A stretch of 64,000 nucleotides of DNA. It comes from Liopterus haemorrhoidalis. Taxonomy: Eukaryota; Arthropoda; Insecta; Coleoptera; Dytiscidae. The notes under the pieces were generated by a model that made no database searches, was not told the origin of the DNA, and saw only the letters and a list, made by a program, of their open reading frames with translations. Position 1 is the stretch's first letter, and the number at the start of each line of letters is the position of its first letter. Position numbers and translations under genes: made by a program. This document shows positions 22,640-33,849 of the stretch, piece by piece. Where the stretch lies: assembly GCA_963971575.1 (NCBI GenBank), contig OZ020612.1, positions 64,168,869 through 64,232,868 on the forward strand, given 5' to 3'.

Positions 22640-23310
22640 AATTGCGTATTGTAATGTGGTTGCCTAGTTTCACATTATCTCAGTGACGCAGCTGACATCG
22701 ACAGGCAATGTCGCTCTGTTTGTGTGAAAGCTAATATGCTAAATCATAGATTCTCGAAATGCAGTCCTGATGTACGTAAATATTTATTTAATACTTTTTG
22801 CAGTAGTATGTGTACTTCGGATATTTCACACGAAAAGTCATCTTCGTAAACTTATTATTTGCTACAACAATGCATTTCGAGTAATCTTTGGTCTGAAAAA
22901 ATATTGTAGCGCTAGTGAAATGTTTGTGACGAACACAGTAAATTCATGTATGGCTGTACTAAGGAAATATGTTCATAGTTTGCGGGAAAGACAGTGGGCG
23001 ACGGGCAACGAGCTTGTACAGTGCTGTTTAGATAGCGATAAGAATTTTTTTACGCACTGGGCACTATAACTCATTCATTAACTTTTTATGAATGAACGGT
23101 CTCTCCTACGAGTTGTGACCATATTTCCAAAATTAAATTTAATACGAACTCAAACCATGTTTGTAATATTTGTAATTTCTTGTTCTCTGTTAACTGTATA
23201 TTCTGTTTTCTGTTTCCGTTATGTTTTTTGTGTTTTTTTTTTTTTTTTGTAAATATGTTTCTTTTGGCCCTTGGACCGTTAATAAAATATATTATTATTA
23301 TTATTATAAA
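22640..23310 (+). pseudogene. LINE ORF2 C-terminus and 3' tail
   Basis: The plus strand reads LSDAADIDRQCRSVCVKA then NMLNHRFSKCSPDVRKYLF, NTFCSSMCTSDI, and after a frameshift near 22850 LRKLIICYNNAFRVIFGL, KKYCSASEMFVTN and VLRKYVHSLRER. This is the standard C-terminus of a widespread animal LINE group (CR1/L2-like: C--D-K--LF--YC--MYTC...V-YN-AFR-L---P...SAS-MF). A 3' untranslated stretch follows, ending in AATAAAATATATTATTATTA, the simple-repeat tail at 23285-23308. It is a 5'-truncated copy. Confidence 0.8.
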
Positions 23311-23374
23311 ATTACGGCACAGAGTACTTAAATAAAATACTTTCTAACAGAGAAATTATTAATGAAAAAGATAA

Positions 23375-24254
23375 AGGATTCCACACACCAAAGCGGCCGC
23401 GGTGGCGGCCACGGTGGCGATAATGCAGCGGCCTAACGCAACCTATACAATACAATGAGACCACGCACATACAAGCGTTCCGCTATCTGAGAACGCCACC
23501 GACTGCAGCGTTCAGCTAGCGATCACCAAACACTGGCGGCCAAACTCGACAAGTTGCGTTAGGCCGCGCGATATTCATTGTTTATATACCACAGAGTGAA
23601 TATATTTAAGAAAATAATGTCGAAAATAGATAATTTAACAGAAAAAATCATAGATCAGTAAAGGATCATTTAATTTTGTATGACTTAGCACATCCTGATT
23701 ACAAGAATATTAGGAAAATAAATAAAGTGTGGGACGAAATAGGAAAAGTTTTGGAAATTGATAGTAAAGTCTGTTCCAAACGATTAGGCGGAACTAGATT
23801 TTGCAATCTAGTTACTTTCATCGTTTAAATAATGCTTTTCAGCCGTTTTGTTTAAGCTTTGTAAATCATACTTGCAACAAACATTTTTTGGTTAAGGTTA
23901 ATATCATTTTAAAATGTCATTTTCTTTATATTTTGATTTTTTGTGTCATTCTTAATACAAATATCCCATTTATTTATTTTTTGTCATTAAAATATGTAAG
24001 AAAATTAATTTAAGTTTGACATATGTCATTCGTTTCCATGGTTTCATTGTTGGAATTTTAAATTTTAACATTCCAAAGGGGAAAAATGAAATAACCCAAG
24101 CAAGGTCCAATATTATCATACAACTATATACCGTGATTCACTAACTGATCGCTACCGCTACCGCCACTCCCACCGCGTTAGTGTGAGGAGACCTGATCGC
24201 TACCGTGGCCGCCACCGTGGCCGCCACCGCGGCCGCTTTGGTGTGTGGAATCCT
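23375..24254 (+). mobile_element. PIF/Harbinger-like element with long GC-rich TIRs, TAA-flanked
   Basis: AGGATTCCACACACCAAAGC at 23375 and its inverse ending at 24254 extend into GCGGCCGCGGTGGCGG-type sequence, an approximately 45-bp TIR that is nearly all G+C inside. TAA lies outside both ends (23372-23374, 24255-24257). It is 880 bp and carries a MADF-domain relic, the usual accessory gene of insect PIF/Harbinger elements. Confidence 0.85.
23617..23785 (+). pseudogene. MADF-domain protein relic
   Basis: ATG at 23617 opens MSKIDNLTEKIIDQ. After a stop or frameshift the sequence continues VKDHLILYDLAHPDYKNIRK then INKVWDEIGKVLEID. LYDL-HPDYKN--K---W-EI is the core of the MADF (Myb-like) DNA-binding domain that accompanies Harbinger transposases. 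The expected K-W--LRD-Y part is replaced from about 23785 by unrelated sequence starting TTAGGCGGAACTAG, a probable deletion or nested insertion. Confidence 0.75.
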
Positions 24255-24257
24255 TAA

Positions 24258-25734
24258 CATATTATATTACGTTCATGATATCATGATACTTATTTATAAC
24301 TTATCGTAATCATTGGTATTCGCTTCAAAATTGTTATTTCACTTGCAGTTTATTTGAGAATTTTAATTTAGAAATTAAGAAATAAGAGAAAAATTGTATT
24401 AGTGAAGTCAAAAATCAAATAAACAGTGCACAAGAAGACCAACCTTGAACTTCGCGCCAGTATTAAGAGACGAGCGCCACCAATAGAACCAGATAGAAAA
24501 TTTGTAGTAGCGTGCCAAGAGCTGTTTTATACAAAATTATAAACATCAAATAATTCCAGTGAGTGAAACCAACAGGCTGATCGGTTTTTTTGTTATTTAA
24601 ATATTTGAAATCCTATTATATCCCCCTATTTGAAAGCTCGAAATAGTAGCTTTGAATGACAGATATTAATTTTTCATAAACCGCTATAAAAGCGATGAGT
24701 TGATATTAAATATTCTTTTTATGATACCATTAACATATTCTGTCATATCAGATAGTATTTTATCCGTTATAAATACAGATCAAAAACTGATAGATTACTA
24801 TTTATAAGTGAAGATGATACTTTAAGTGACAGTTGTTGATTAACTAAATATATGTTAGAGAGATCGTTTTACCGGTAAAAACTTGTTTCTTAACTGTTAA
24901 GTAATTAAAGAGAATCGTTAAAAGTGACATTCATTTGAAAATATTAATTATTAATGGGTGAACTTTTCAAATCATCGATTTTAAAATTTGTATGCGGGAA
25001 ATGGAAATTATTATTTTTGATGAATCATTGTATGTAGATAACAAAAATTGCCGCAACCAGTGGTCTATCACGCCGTTTCCGGAAGCTGAATTGCCTATGT
25101 TTTAAGCTGGAATTTCCTCAGACAGACATTTTCTCGCTACAAAAGCATGTTGCAACAAGCAGAAATACAGTTTTTGAGAATTGTAAATGCAATAGGGTGA
25201 ACAAATGCAAAAACTAGCCAGTTCGAAATGAGCCAGTTATAAAACCTATGCAGAATGGCTAACAAAAAATTACCCAATGCACAACTTTATTATAATTAAA
25301 TACAGGGTATAACGTTAGATTTAAAAGTATACTACATGATCTACAATAGTCTATATTTAGAAAAACAAATGACTATCAAATACGACAGATATTCTGCTAT
25401 CTATAAAAAAAAAAAAATAATGGATCAACCTACGTATATGTTTTTACTTAATTTGGGAGACACATAAATTAGATATACAACCAAGTCATTTTGATGTAAT
25501 GGCTCAAATAATAAATAAATAAATGCATTAAGTATGCTAAACATTTGAATAATAGATAAAAAAACAATGAAACAAATTATAAATAGTATTTAATTTAACA
25601 TTCTGGATTTAACACTTAAAAGATGTATATTATTTTTCTAGCGATTTCCAAAATTGTGACAATGATTGCATTTTATGTCTGGACACCAGAGTGCACCAGA
25701 AAACAACTCGATCAGCTTTTCTTTTTCACGAGGA
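24258..25734. other. unassigned A+T-rich DNA
   Basis: No gene, TIR pair or repeat recognised. Confidence 0.3.
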
Positions 25735-26290
25735 TCAAGTGCACATGAGGATCTTCCAAGGATGGATTATTAATCCAGAGGTTACCTTTACAAGGATCCT
25801 TATTTTAAGGGAAATGATTGTTGACTTAATATGTTGAATAACACAGTTGCAATTAACGTTAGAACAGTTACTATGAATTTTGATAAAATCAAAGTTGGGC
25901 TGAGTTTTTTTATTGTTGCTAAAGGCAACAAAATAAGATTTTTTATAATTAAGCGAAAGGATATTTGCATCTAGCCAATTTTTTATCAATTCCAGATCCC
26001 TTTCAGCCATATTTTTAACTTCATTCCAAGTGCTAGATTCGAAAAACAAAGCAGTATCATCTGCATAAGAAAGAATAGTACTTTTTAATTCTTTTAATTT
26101 CAATAAATCATTAATGTAAATTAAGAAGAGAACTGGTCCCAACACCGTACCCTGAGGCACACCACAGGATATTGGGAGTCAAGAACTAATACTGTCTTCT
26201 ATTTTTACCGCTTGTACTCTATCTTTCAGATAACTTCGAAAAAGTTTGTTGCCTGTTCCCCTTATACCATAATATACACATATGCGCAAT
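25735..26290 (-). pseudogene. LINE reverse transcriptase fragment
   Basis: The minus strand reads GIRGTGNKLFRSYLKDRVQA, then a stop, then GVPQGTVLGPVLFLIYINDL, SYADDTALFF (intact YADD), ESSTWNEVKNMAERDLELI, KNWLDANILSLNYKKSYFV and AFSNNKK. These are RT motifs 3 to 6 of a Jockey/CR1-like non-LTR retrotransposon. The frame ends at 25735 with unrelated residues, so the C-terminal thumb is lost. It is a different sequence from the fragment at 1-430. Confidence 0.85.
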
Positions 26291-27899
26291 GGCAATAATA
26301 TACACAATATACACAATGGTGCCAGTCATCGCGCCCCTAGTAAGTGCCCCGATGCTAACCCGTTACTACGGCTCTGCTCGCGTAATCGAAAAAAGTTAGA
26401 AAATGACTATCGAAAGAAAGACACATCCAAAACGACCAAATAGACGATGATCGTAGGAACAAACTGTTTATACTTCATGATAGAACAATGACATTTTTGA
26501 GCATGTTGAGTAAATTCGTGAAACTAATTAAACAGTCTAATTTCCTGTAAATTTAGTCTTAAAATTTTGGTATGAAATAAATCTTTGTAACCTTGAAGAA
26601 ACAGAACGGTAGACAGTGGTACCAAGTGTAAAGTTGCAATATAACCACCTCTCGGAGTTGAGAAATCGTTTACCTTCCCCGGAAATTACGGAATCAAAGT
26701 TCTGAAAGTTCTGTCCCAACATTTAGTTCGATCGACTTATGATAAATGATTCTGTATGTCTCTAATAAATTGCATTATTGCTAAAGATTTAATTAATTCT
26801 TCAAAATTATTGAAGTGTTTAATCATAGGCGTTGAGATGGCTGATTTGAATTTAATTTTGAAATGATTTCATATTTTAGCAGAAGCACCTGACGCTTGTA
26901 ACAGATGTGACTGTTCTTCGGATATCACTTTGACATTTTCTGCCGGAAAATGTTCATTCATATTTACCTACTGTCTTATTTGATTTTTTTCATTTTTTAA
27001 ACAGATTATTGTTTTTCTCATCTATTTTAACTTGCCTTTTTTTCTTCGCACTGATTTGAATTTGACAGCCTATTTTATGAAAAATGACACAGTCCATATT
27101 TCACAAAAATCAGTTGAGTAGAAACTCAAGAAAAGTAAAAGAATTCTCACCCTTTACAATCTTTTATTTGACACGTAAAAAACCAACGCAAGTGACCCAT
27201 AAATACCTTAGAATAGATTAAAACAAAAATAGATTGAAGAATACAAATTAGTCATTTCATAGTCCCGGCTAGTAGCGGACTGATCCAGGAAGATCCCTCG
27301 CGTTTTCCGGTGGGCTGTCATGGAAGTTCAAAGTTCGAGTTGGAGTTTTTTTTTATATTAAATTTCATTTATTAGGATTCGTGGTCGTTTCGAAATATTT
27401 CCTGGGCTTATATTAGTCCTTAGTTTATACAATATGATCGAAAAAAATGGATCTAGTAGACCTTGAATTAATTTTTTTTTTAATGTTAAGTTGGCAGTCC
27501 TGTGCTGTATATTGTTTACTTTAGTTGCCATCATAATGCGTATTTTGCAATATTTATAATACAAACACAAATATATGTTTGTTTTGAATATAACCTCAAA
27601 CTCTGAAGTCACATGTTATAGGCTATTCGAAACTATTAGGCGGAACAAACTGGAATTTTCATTACACATCACACTTAATTTGAAAATAAATAAATTCCAT
27701 AGCTATCCAGCCGCATTTTTTTCTGGATCATATTGTATTAGCTTCAATAAGAGGGCGGTCTCAACACTAAGTTTAAATAATTTTTTGCGGGCGTTAAAAC
27801 AACGATAAACAAAACTGCCAATGCAAGTTTTAAATAGCTATCTATGTGATAACACTCTTTTTGTCGCTGAGTAACAACGCGTTATGAAGTACTAGCCAG
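26291..27899. other. unassigned A+T-rich DNA
   Basis: No gene recognised. A short ATACACAAT repeat lies at 26285-26320. ATTAGGCGGAAC at about 27635 is shared with 23783 inside the Harbinger-like element. Confidence 0.3.
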
Positions 27900-27904
27900 T
27901 GACA

Positions 27905-29325
27905 ATGGAGCCACCGTTGCAGCGTCAAATTGTGAAGTGCGCAGTGTGAATGCGAATACCTACTGCCAGACCATGAATTATTTGCGTAGTACAATGAAGA
28001 ACAAAAGGCTTGGGTTTTTGTCGAAAAAAGTGTTCGTTATTCACGACAACGTGATCGCATTCAATGCATAAAAATTCGCGAAATGCTAACCAGTGGGAAG
28101 TGTTGGAGCTCCTTCCTTATTCTTCAGACCTCTTACCGTCCGACTACCACCTCCTCCCGAACTTGAAACTGCATTTAGGAGGCACAAGATTCCATACTGG
28201 GGGTCTATTCTGTAAGCATTTCGACAACCGCTTTTACAGTATCGTGTTGAAAGTGCCAATTTTCAACACGTCGCGTTGGTATTCTGTAACTTATCGATAG
28301 TGCACTTATTGTGTGATAGTGCAGTATTGTGTTGATTTTGAGACGACACGTACGAACGTGTCGTTTTTGGAAAGAGATATTGTTTTTAGACTTTTGAAAG
28401 TTGTTTACGTTTAGTTTGAATATATTGATTTACTTATTTTGAGGTTAGTATGATTTAAAATGTGTTTTATATATGGAAATATGTATATTTTTGTTGTTTT
28501 TTATCTTAAAAGTTGTAGTTATGGCCGAAGGACTTATTATATTTGAAGTATTGGATGAATTGGAAGAGGAAGAGACAAGGGGATATGTCAATGAATATTT
28601 TAATTTATAAAATAAAAATAAAATACATGTCATAAAATATATTATAAAACAAAAATCCTAATAAAACCATAAAAACAAAAACAAAATTAATCTAAATATA
28701 CCGTCGTGCGGTTTTGCACAATTTTTTGTAGGGGGTAGAGAATGTATTCATTGAGTAAATGTTATTTAGGGGATTAGATGGAAATTCCAAATTTCTATGA
28801 AGGATTAGCATGACGTCATGAATTAAGAGAAACAAGTCAACCTTTTGAATAATACCTGCTGGAAGGGAAGTTTGCACAAAATCATGCTACAATAATTATT
28901 ATTAGAGGTATTTTAAACAAATTATATTAACTTTTACGGGGCAGAAAAAATTCAGGTCAGAATAAGTCCTATCTTTTAGTAGGTATACCTGGCCAGATTT
29001 GTAATATAACAATATTAACTAATATCACTGTATATACTGTGTTATGTACATATATGTGCATTGTATATACTGTCTAATAACCTCAAAGTTTATTCTGTCA
29101 CAGTACGTCAAAATTTCAAAATGGCCACATTTACTTTCGACACTTTCAAACATAAAGTAACACTATACGATGACAGTGTGATAACAGTGTAATGTGCATA
29201 GGCAACACGATACTGTGCATGTGACTGTCGAGAAGTTACAGAATAGACCCCCTGATGAAGTCAACGAGGCAACGTAGGATTACTTCAAAAATTTAGACGC
29301 AATTTTTTTAAAGTTTCATCTGAAT
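27905..29325 (+). pseudogene. mariner transposase relic split by a nested element
   Basis: The plus strand reads VNANTYCQTMNYLRSTMKNK then GFLSKKVFVIHDN (second catalytic D), a damaged stretch with a stop, then WEVLELLPYSSDLLPSDYHL (third D) and KLHLGGTRFHT up to 28199. The frame resumes at 29255 as DEVNEAT-stop-DYFKNLDAIFF, the expected continuation. Only the C-terminal half of a DD34D mariner is present. The join at CTG is exact, which dates the 28200-29251 insertion after this transposase was already part of the genome. Confidence 0.8.
28200..29251. mobile_element. 1052-bp TIR element with CTG target duplication
   Basis: GGGGTCTATTCTGTAA at 28200 and its inverse ending at 29251 are the TIRs, and further inside ACAGTATCGTGTTG is also mirrored. 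CTG flanks both ends (28197-28199, 29252-29254). Removing one CTG and the element restores the mariner frame. Inside, a plus-strand stub at 28521 reads MAEGLIIFEVLDELEEEE, like the acidic start of some Harbinger transposases, and ends in a stop soon after. Superfamily is therefore tentatively PIF/Harbinger. Confidence 0.8.
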
Positions 29326-29535
29326 AATTAGTAACGCGTTATAATAAATGTTTGATTTTAGAAGACTATTATGCAGAAAAACAATTTATTGGAAATATAT
29401 CTTTTCGAATTTTATGGTAAAATTTTCATAAACTTCATTTTGAGACAGCCGTCGGTTTATTTGTTTCTATTAACGAATAGATATATTCGAGTGTGCTTAA
29501 AGTTTATGTGTAAAAGTTTGCAAACTTGTGCTTAC
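29326..29535. other. intron sequence downstream of the Rbp6 exon
   Basis: Minus-strand intron start. The donor GTAAGC is at 29530-29535. No other feature. Confidence 0.6.
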
Positions 29536-29628
29536 CGGTCCAAACTGCTCAAAGTAGTTTTTGACATCTTCGAGGGTTGTCGGAGCTGACAAACCCCCCA
29601 CAAAAATTTTCTTCGTCCTTGTCACCAT
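29536..29628 (-). CDS. Rbp6: exon of Rbp6/Musashi-family RNA-binding protein (start of RRM2)
   Basis: Musashi-family proteins bind UAG-containing motifs in mRNA and control translation in neural and stem cells. This 93-bp exon reads, on the minus strand, [20 protein letters not shown] then [11 protein letters not shown]: 31 codons, no stop, with KIFVGGL as the RNP2 motif at the start of RRM2. It is bounded by TTATTGTTTCAG before and GTAAGC after, both canonical, in phase 0. [15 protein letters not shown] matches the insect Rbp6 and vertebrate Musashi type better than fly musashi. MVTRTKK is the linker joining RRM1 to RRM2, so the ATG is internal, not a start. RRM1 should lie above 29628 and the RNP1 half of RRM2 below 29536. 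Neither was recognised in the window, so both introns are very long. Confidence 0.9.
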
Positions 29629-29914
29629 CTGAAACAATAATAACAACCGTAAATCAATTTTATAAATACTCATTTATTATCGGGTAACGTTAAATTTTAT
29701 TGTTTATACCGTAATAAAACTTTTCAATTGTGCAGTAATTACACATTATATATGACTCATAAATTATCAAAATTAACATTTTTATATTATTGTCAACATA
29801 TTTTAACTCAGATTAATGTGGAGATACAATTTATGAATACACGTGAAAACAATATTACCAATAAGTACTACAGATGACAAATACTAATACTTGGAAAGAT
29901 CCTATACTTAACAC

Positions 29915-30053
29915 ATCAAAATGGAGGACAATATTGAATACAGAAGACGCAAGAATGAAGATATCCGAGCACTGTACTCAAAGCCGAGTATCCAGTAAAA
30001 AATGAAAGGCAAAAACAAAAAAATTGGAGTAAGTTGTGTTTGGAAACACAACT
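29915..30053 (+). pseudogene. small LINE relic and 22-bp palindrome
   Basis: The plus strand reads MEDNIEYRRRKNEDIRALYS then KPSIQ, resembling the TE-RRYRVR-N-EL--LY-EP-I segment near the C-terminus of some RTE/L2-type LINEs. Just after it AGTTGTGTTTGG and its inverse form a near-perfect 22-nt palindrome at 30032-30053. A weak assignment. Confidence 0.4.
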
Positions 30054-30464
30054 CACAAGGCTAAATTTTAACTTAAAAAGCAATTTTAACAAAAGATATA
30101 TTAACCAAAATCTCTATGTATTCGACTAGGGAGTTCCTAGAGTATTTTAAATAACAAATGGATATTAATCCATTTGGTTATTGTCTTATAACTCTCTATA
30201 TATTTAATTATATTTATATCAATGACCTCAATTTTGTATACCTATAAGCTATATTTATGTAATTTTAACTAAAAACAGTATTTCTATTGTAATTTAGTCA
30301 ATAAATATATTATTATTATTAATTTGGATTCCGAAACACTTTTTTTTTGGAGAAAATAAAGAAAAGAAACTTAACAAATAATTATTTTAATAAATAATTT
30401 ATATTACAAAACATATTAATCAATTAATTAAACTTAATTATTTATTTATTATTTGTTTAAATTC
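30054..30464 (+). other. probable LINE 3' tail, A+T-rich
   Basis: TAGTCAATAAATATATTATTATTATTAA at 30294-30321 has the form of an insect LINE 3' end (AATAAA plus ATT repeats). The rest is unassigned. Confidence 0.4.
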
Positions 30465-30769
30465 CCAGCAAACATTTTTATACGGGCCAGTACTGTTGAA
30501 GCACATACTCCCCGGCATTAAAAGTAATGGGCCAGTACCCCGGTGTCCCCGTGGCCGTAAGCTGACCCATTGGCGTATCAATTGCCGGCCCAGCAGCGGT
30601 AAAGTGCAAAATAATCGCATTAAATGCTGGTAAAGTACTTCGTATAGGAGGAGTGCGAAATACAAATGTGAAGTATATTATTAATACTGGCGTTGCACAA
30701 ACTTTTGGTGCCAGCAATTTACCAACAGAAAAAGCAGTTTGCCGTTTGATGGTTGAATGTTTGCTGGGT
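30465..30769 (-). mobile_element. MITE, copy 2 (CCCAGCAAACATT ends)
   Basis: Reverse-oriented copy of the element at 20449-20820: ends CCCAGCAAACATT and the inverse ATGTTTGCTGGG, interior TAATGGGCCAGTACCCCGG and TGCCGGCCCAGCAGCGG. About 67 bp shorter than copy 1, with an internal deletion. TTTAAATT and TTTAGTTT outside the ends may be a decayed 8-bp target duplication. Confidence 0.8.
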
Positions 30770-31187
30770 TTAGTTTAATTTTCCGCTCATCGGCCACTAT
30801 TTTAGTACTTTTTAGGAAGTTATTTTACATTTATTTAATGAAACATATGTAACATGTATAGATACCGTTTGCACTACTTTTCAGCGCGGAGGAATGCATA
30901 CCTTATAATGAACAATAACAAATGACAACAAGCATGGAACAGATATTCCATCACTAGTGATGGAATGAAATACACGCAAAATGCATAAGAAGTGCTTTAG
31001 AATAACATTAGAATAATATTACAACTCTTGTGTCAAAATATTAACTTTCTGTAGTTAAAAGTGGTTTTAGAATTGGCAAATTCTATAGTGGAGAAAGATT
31101 TTTCCATGTATTTTGAGCCCAATAAATTAATTTAACATTACATTTTGTTATAACTTTCTTTTTCCAAATGAAAGAATTTACCTAAAA
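30770..31187. other. unassigned A+T-rich DNA
   Basis: No gene or repeat recognised. Confidence 0.3.
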
Positions 31188-31300
31188 TAAAAAGTTCACT
31201 TCCAATATACAAGTGAAGACCTAAAAGAAAGGTCCTCACTTCCAAAGTACAAGTGACGACCTAAAAAAAAAGGTTCTCGCTTTTAAAATACCAGTGATGA
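31188..31300 (+). repeat. hairpin tandem array, ~40-bp unit
   Basis: Three units of an A-run followed by AGGTCCTCACTT, CCAAAGTAC and AAGTGACGACCT. Each unit is itself an inverted repeat (AGGTC-TCACTT against AAGTGA-GACCT). Same family as 7967-8105 in the other orientation. Confidence 0.7.
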
Positions 31301-32369
31301 TTAAAAATGGCGCCCCAGCTCTAGAATGCAAATATGTTCCTTAAATACACTAAACCCAAGTTTTGACTTCTTGGGGAGGCTTAATTCCAGACCGCGTTGA
31401 TTGCGCGCCTTTTTCACGCACTAGCTGAGCCACGGTTGTTCTCAGGTATTAATATTACAAGTCCTAATTCAATAGATTTTATGAAACAATTCGGAAAAAG
31501 TTAAAACAAAACATTAATTCGAAAATATTTCATCTATTCAAAAAAAGGGTTTTCAATTTCCATCGTAGTTCATTTTTATTTACCTGTGTTTAGTAACAAT
31601 ACAGTTGTGGAACAATACAAGCATTTAGAACACGCATAGGCGGTAGCACATTGTGTCTGGTGGACATCGGACGCCCCAGCGAAACGATGTATACCATAAT
31701 TTAAACTACATCCAGTTTATCAAATGTGATGTTCAAAACTGATAAATTTAATTTAATAAAGCTTGTCCTCGCAATACTGCAGTTTTGGGTATCATAATAA
31801 ATAATCTGGTGAACGTTGTTTAGGCGAAAGCTTGGGTCTACACTAATGGAGGACCACCCATAGGCTCTGCATATATGAATTAGATGCTTAGTTTGTCATA
31901 AGTTTTCGTGAAGATAACATAGAGAGGACAATTTGGAAATTACTCTACTCTACATCTTAGCAAACAACACTGTAACTAATTCAACAAGTCAAAATAACAT
32001 CTAAACAGCTTTGATAGCATTAGATTTATACATATTAGTTTACATAAAGCTTTATAATATTCATATTCGATCGTTAAATGGAGGTCAAACATTAGTTTTT
32101 CATACAAAACTAACAACATGAAATAAAATTAGTAACAATTTACCAAAATATGCAAAGAATTTTTATATATCTAGTAGGATTTAGTAAAAATAATTGTTGT
32201 AAAAATGCTATAGCTCAAAAACTTAATACAAAGGTAAGGGATATGCGATATTGTGAAAGTATCGATATTTGGGTATCGATAATATCGAGTAAAAAGTATC
32301 GATACCGATATCGTATCGAATCAAAATATTGATAGTTTCAACTATCGACAGGAAAATAGAATATATTTT
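31301..32369. other. unassigned; TATCGATA patch
   Basis: No gene recognised. 32250-32330 is rich in TATCGATA and ATATCG words like 16010-16205. Confidence 0.3.
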
Positions 32370-32871
32370 CTATAAAAAAAATCAGCTGTGGCCACCACAG
32401 GACCGACCGCCATCATAAAGTACTTGTATAAAATACATTCTAGCAACAGAGTAGAAATAACTTGGCCTAATATTTTCTAACAGAGATATTATTTATCATG
32501 ACCATAGAAACGTTACATATAAGTATGAAAAAATTGAGATTTAGAAACAATTTAGAAAAATTTTACTAAAATTTTTCAAAATTTTTCGTTTTATCAAAAA
32601 ACATCTCAAATAAAAGTTATTAGTTATTGCATTTATAGCAACTTTTGTTAAATAATATTTTTCGAAATATTTTTCTGTTGCTAAATATTCGCAAAAATCT
32701 TAAAATCGACACGAGTAAACTCCCATTTTTAGTCAACCGATTTTTACCAAAAGTTGACGAATTCGTGCCATTGATATCAGAAGCTTAAATATGAAGTTTC
32801 AGAAAAATTCTTTTAGCCGGATTTGCTCTGCACGTGTACACAGACAGAAGGACGGACGGACAGACAGACAG

Positions 32872-32960
<89 letters not shown>

Positions 32961-33115
32961 AAGACACACAGACAGACAGACAGACCGACAGACATCATTC
33001 TAAAAATAGTCAAAACGTTATGTAGGGACCTCAATTCGTGGAGATCCATCGAAATCTCGAAATGTCAAAATCGGTATGATCACAATACCTCCCTTATATA
33101 TGTTGGCGGTCGGTA
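32370..33115 (+). repeat. interspersed repeat with (CAGA)n, copy 1
   Basis: Begins ATCAGCTGTGGCCACCACAG and ends CGGTATGATCACAATAC. The whole unit recurs inverted at 62572-63196. The middle holds (CAGA)n with a few CGGA variants at 32840-32994. Frames through this run read QTDR repeats and are not genes. Confidence 0.85.
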
Positions 33116-33849
33116 ATAATTGAAGAAGACAATAAAGCTACTTAAGCTGTAATAGAGCATCAACTTGAAATCAGATCCTCAGCTATTAACAGAATAATAC
33201 ACGATCACCTGCATTGAAAAAAAGTTGTCAGTTGTTTTGTTCCCCGTCAAATATTTTATCTAACTAATAGGATATTTTTAATTGTCAATAAACAAATGCA
33301 TTATAGATTTCATAATGTAAACCATTAGACGCATATTTGCGTGCGATGCGTAAAATTAGAGCTATAGCTTAATTCTACAAATATGTAGCTATTATGTTCT
33401 ATGGTGCAAACTACTTATAGTTATTGTACTTGGTAGTCTATTTTTGCCGTCTTGAATCTGCCGCCTTTCTCAATATAGGTGCTGCGGGTAAATATTATTT
33501 AATCCAAAATTATTTAATTTTATTTCAAGTTGTTAGTTTTGCATAAGAAACTTGTAATCTCTGGGGGTTATAAGAGGCGTTAAGTATATCTATTTATTTT
33601 GTAACCTAATATTAATAGATTTTAGAATGACTGGTGGAAGAAGTAATATAGCGCTGTGGTAATAGAATCTTTAATTTTCTTATAGCACTATTTACATTTG
33701 AGTGATTGTGAAGCCCTTCTCTCATCAGTGTTAACTTTATAAACAGCCGGAGGGTACACAAAGCTGCCAACGTTGCTGACAACCCTCGAACTCGAACAAG
33801 CACAGACCCATTCCTAACTGATCGATCGTAATGAATGAAACTACACGTA
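33116..33849. other. unassigned A+T-rich DNA
   Basis: No gene or repeat recognised. Confidence 0.3.

Noticed and set aside
29371..29589. 72-codon plus-strand ORF
   Set aside because: It overlaps the Rbp6 exon on the opposite strand and is its shadow.
32785..33116. Several overlapping 60-97-codon frames on both strands
   Set aside because: They are translations of the (CAGA)n tract (QTDR or SVCL repeats), not genes. The same applies to the frames over the (GTCT)n tracts near 49.75 and 50.8 kb.
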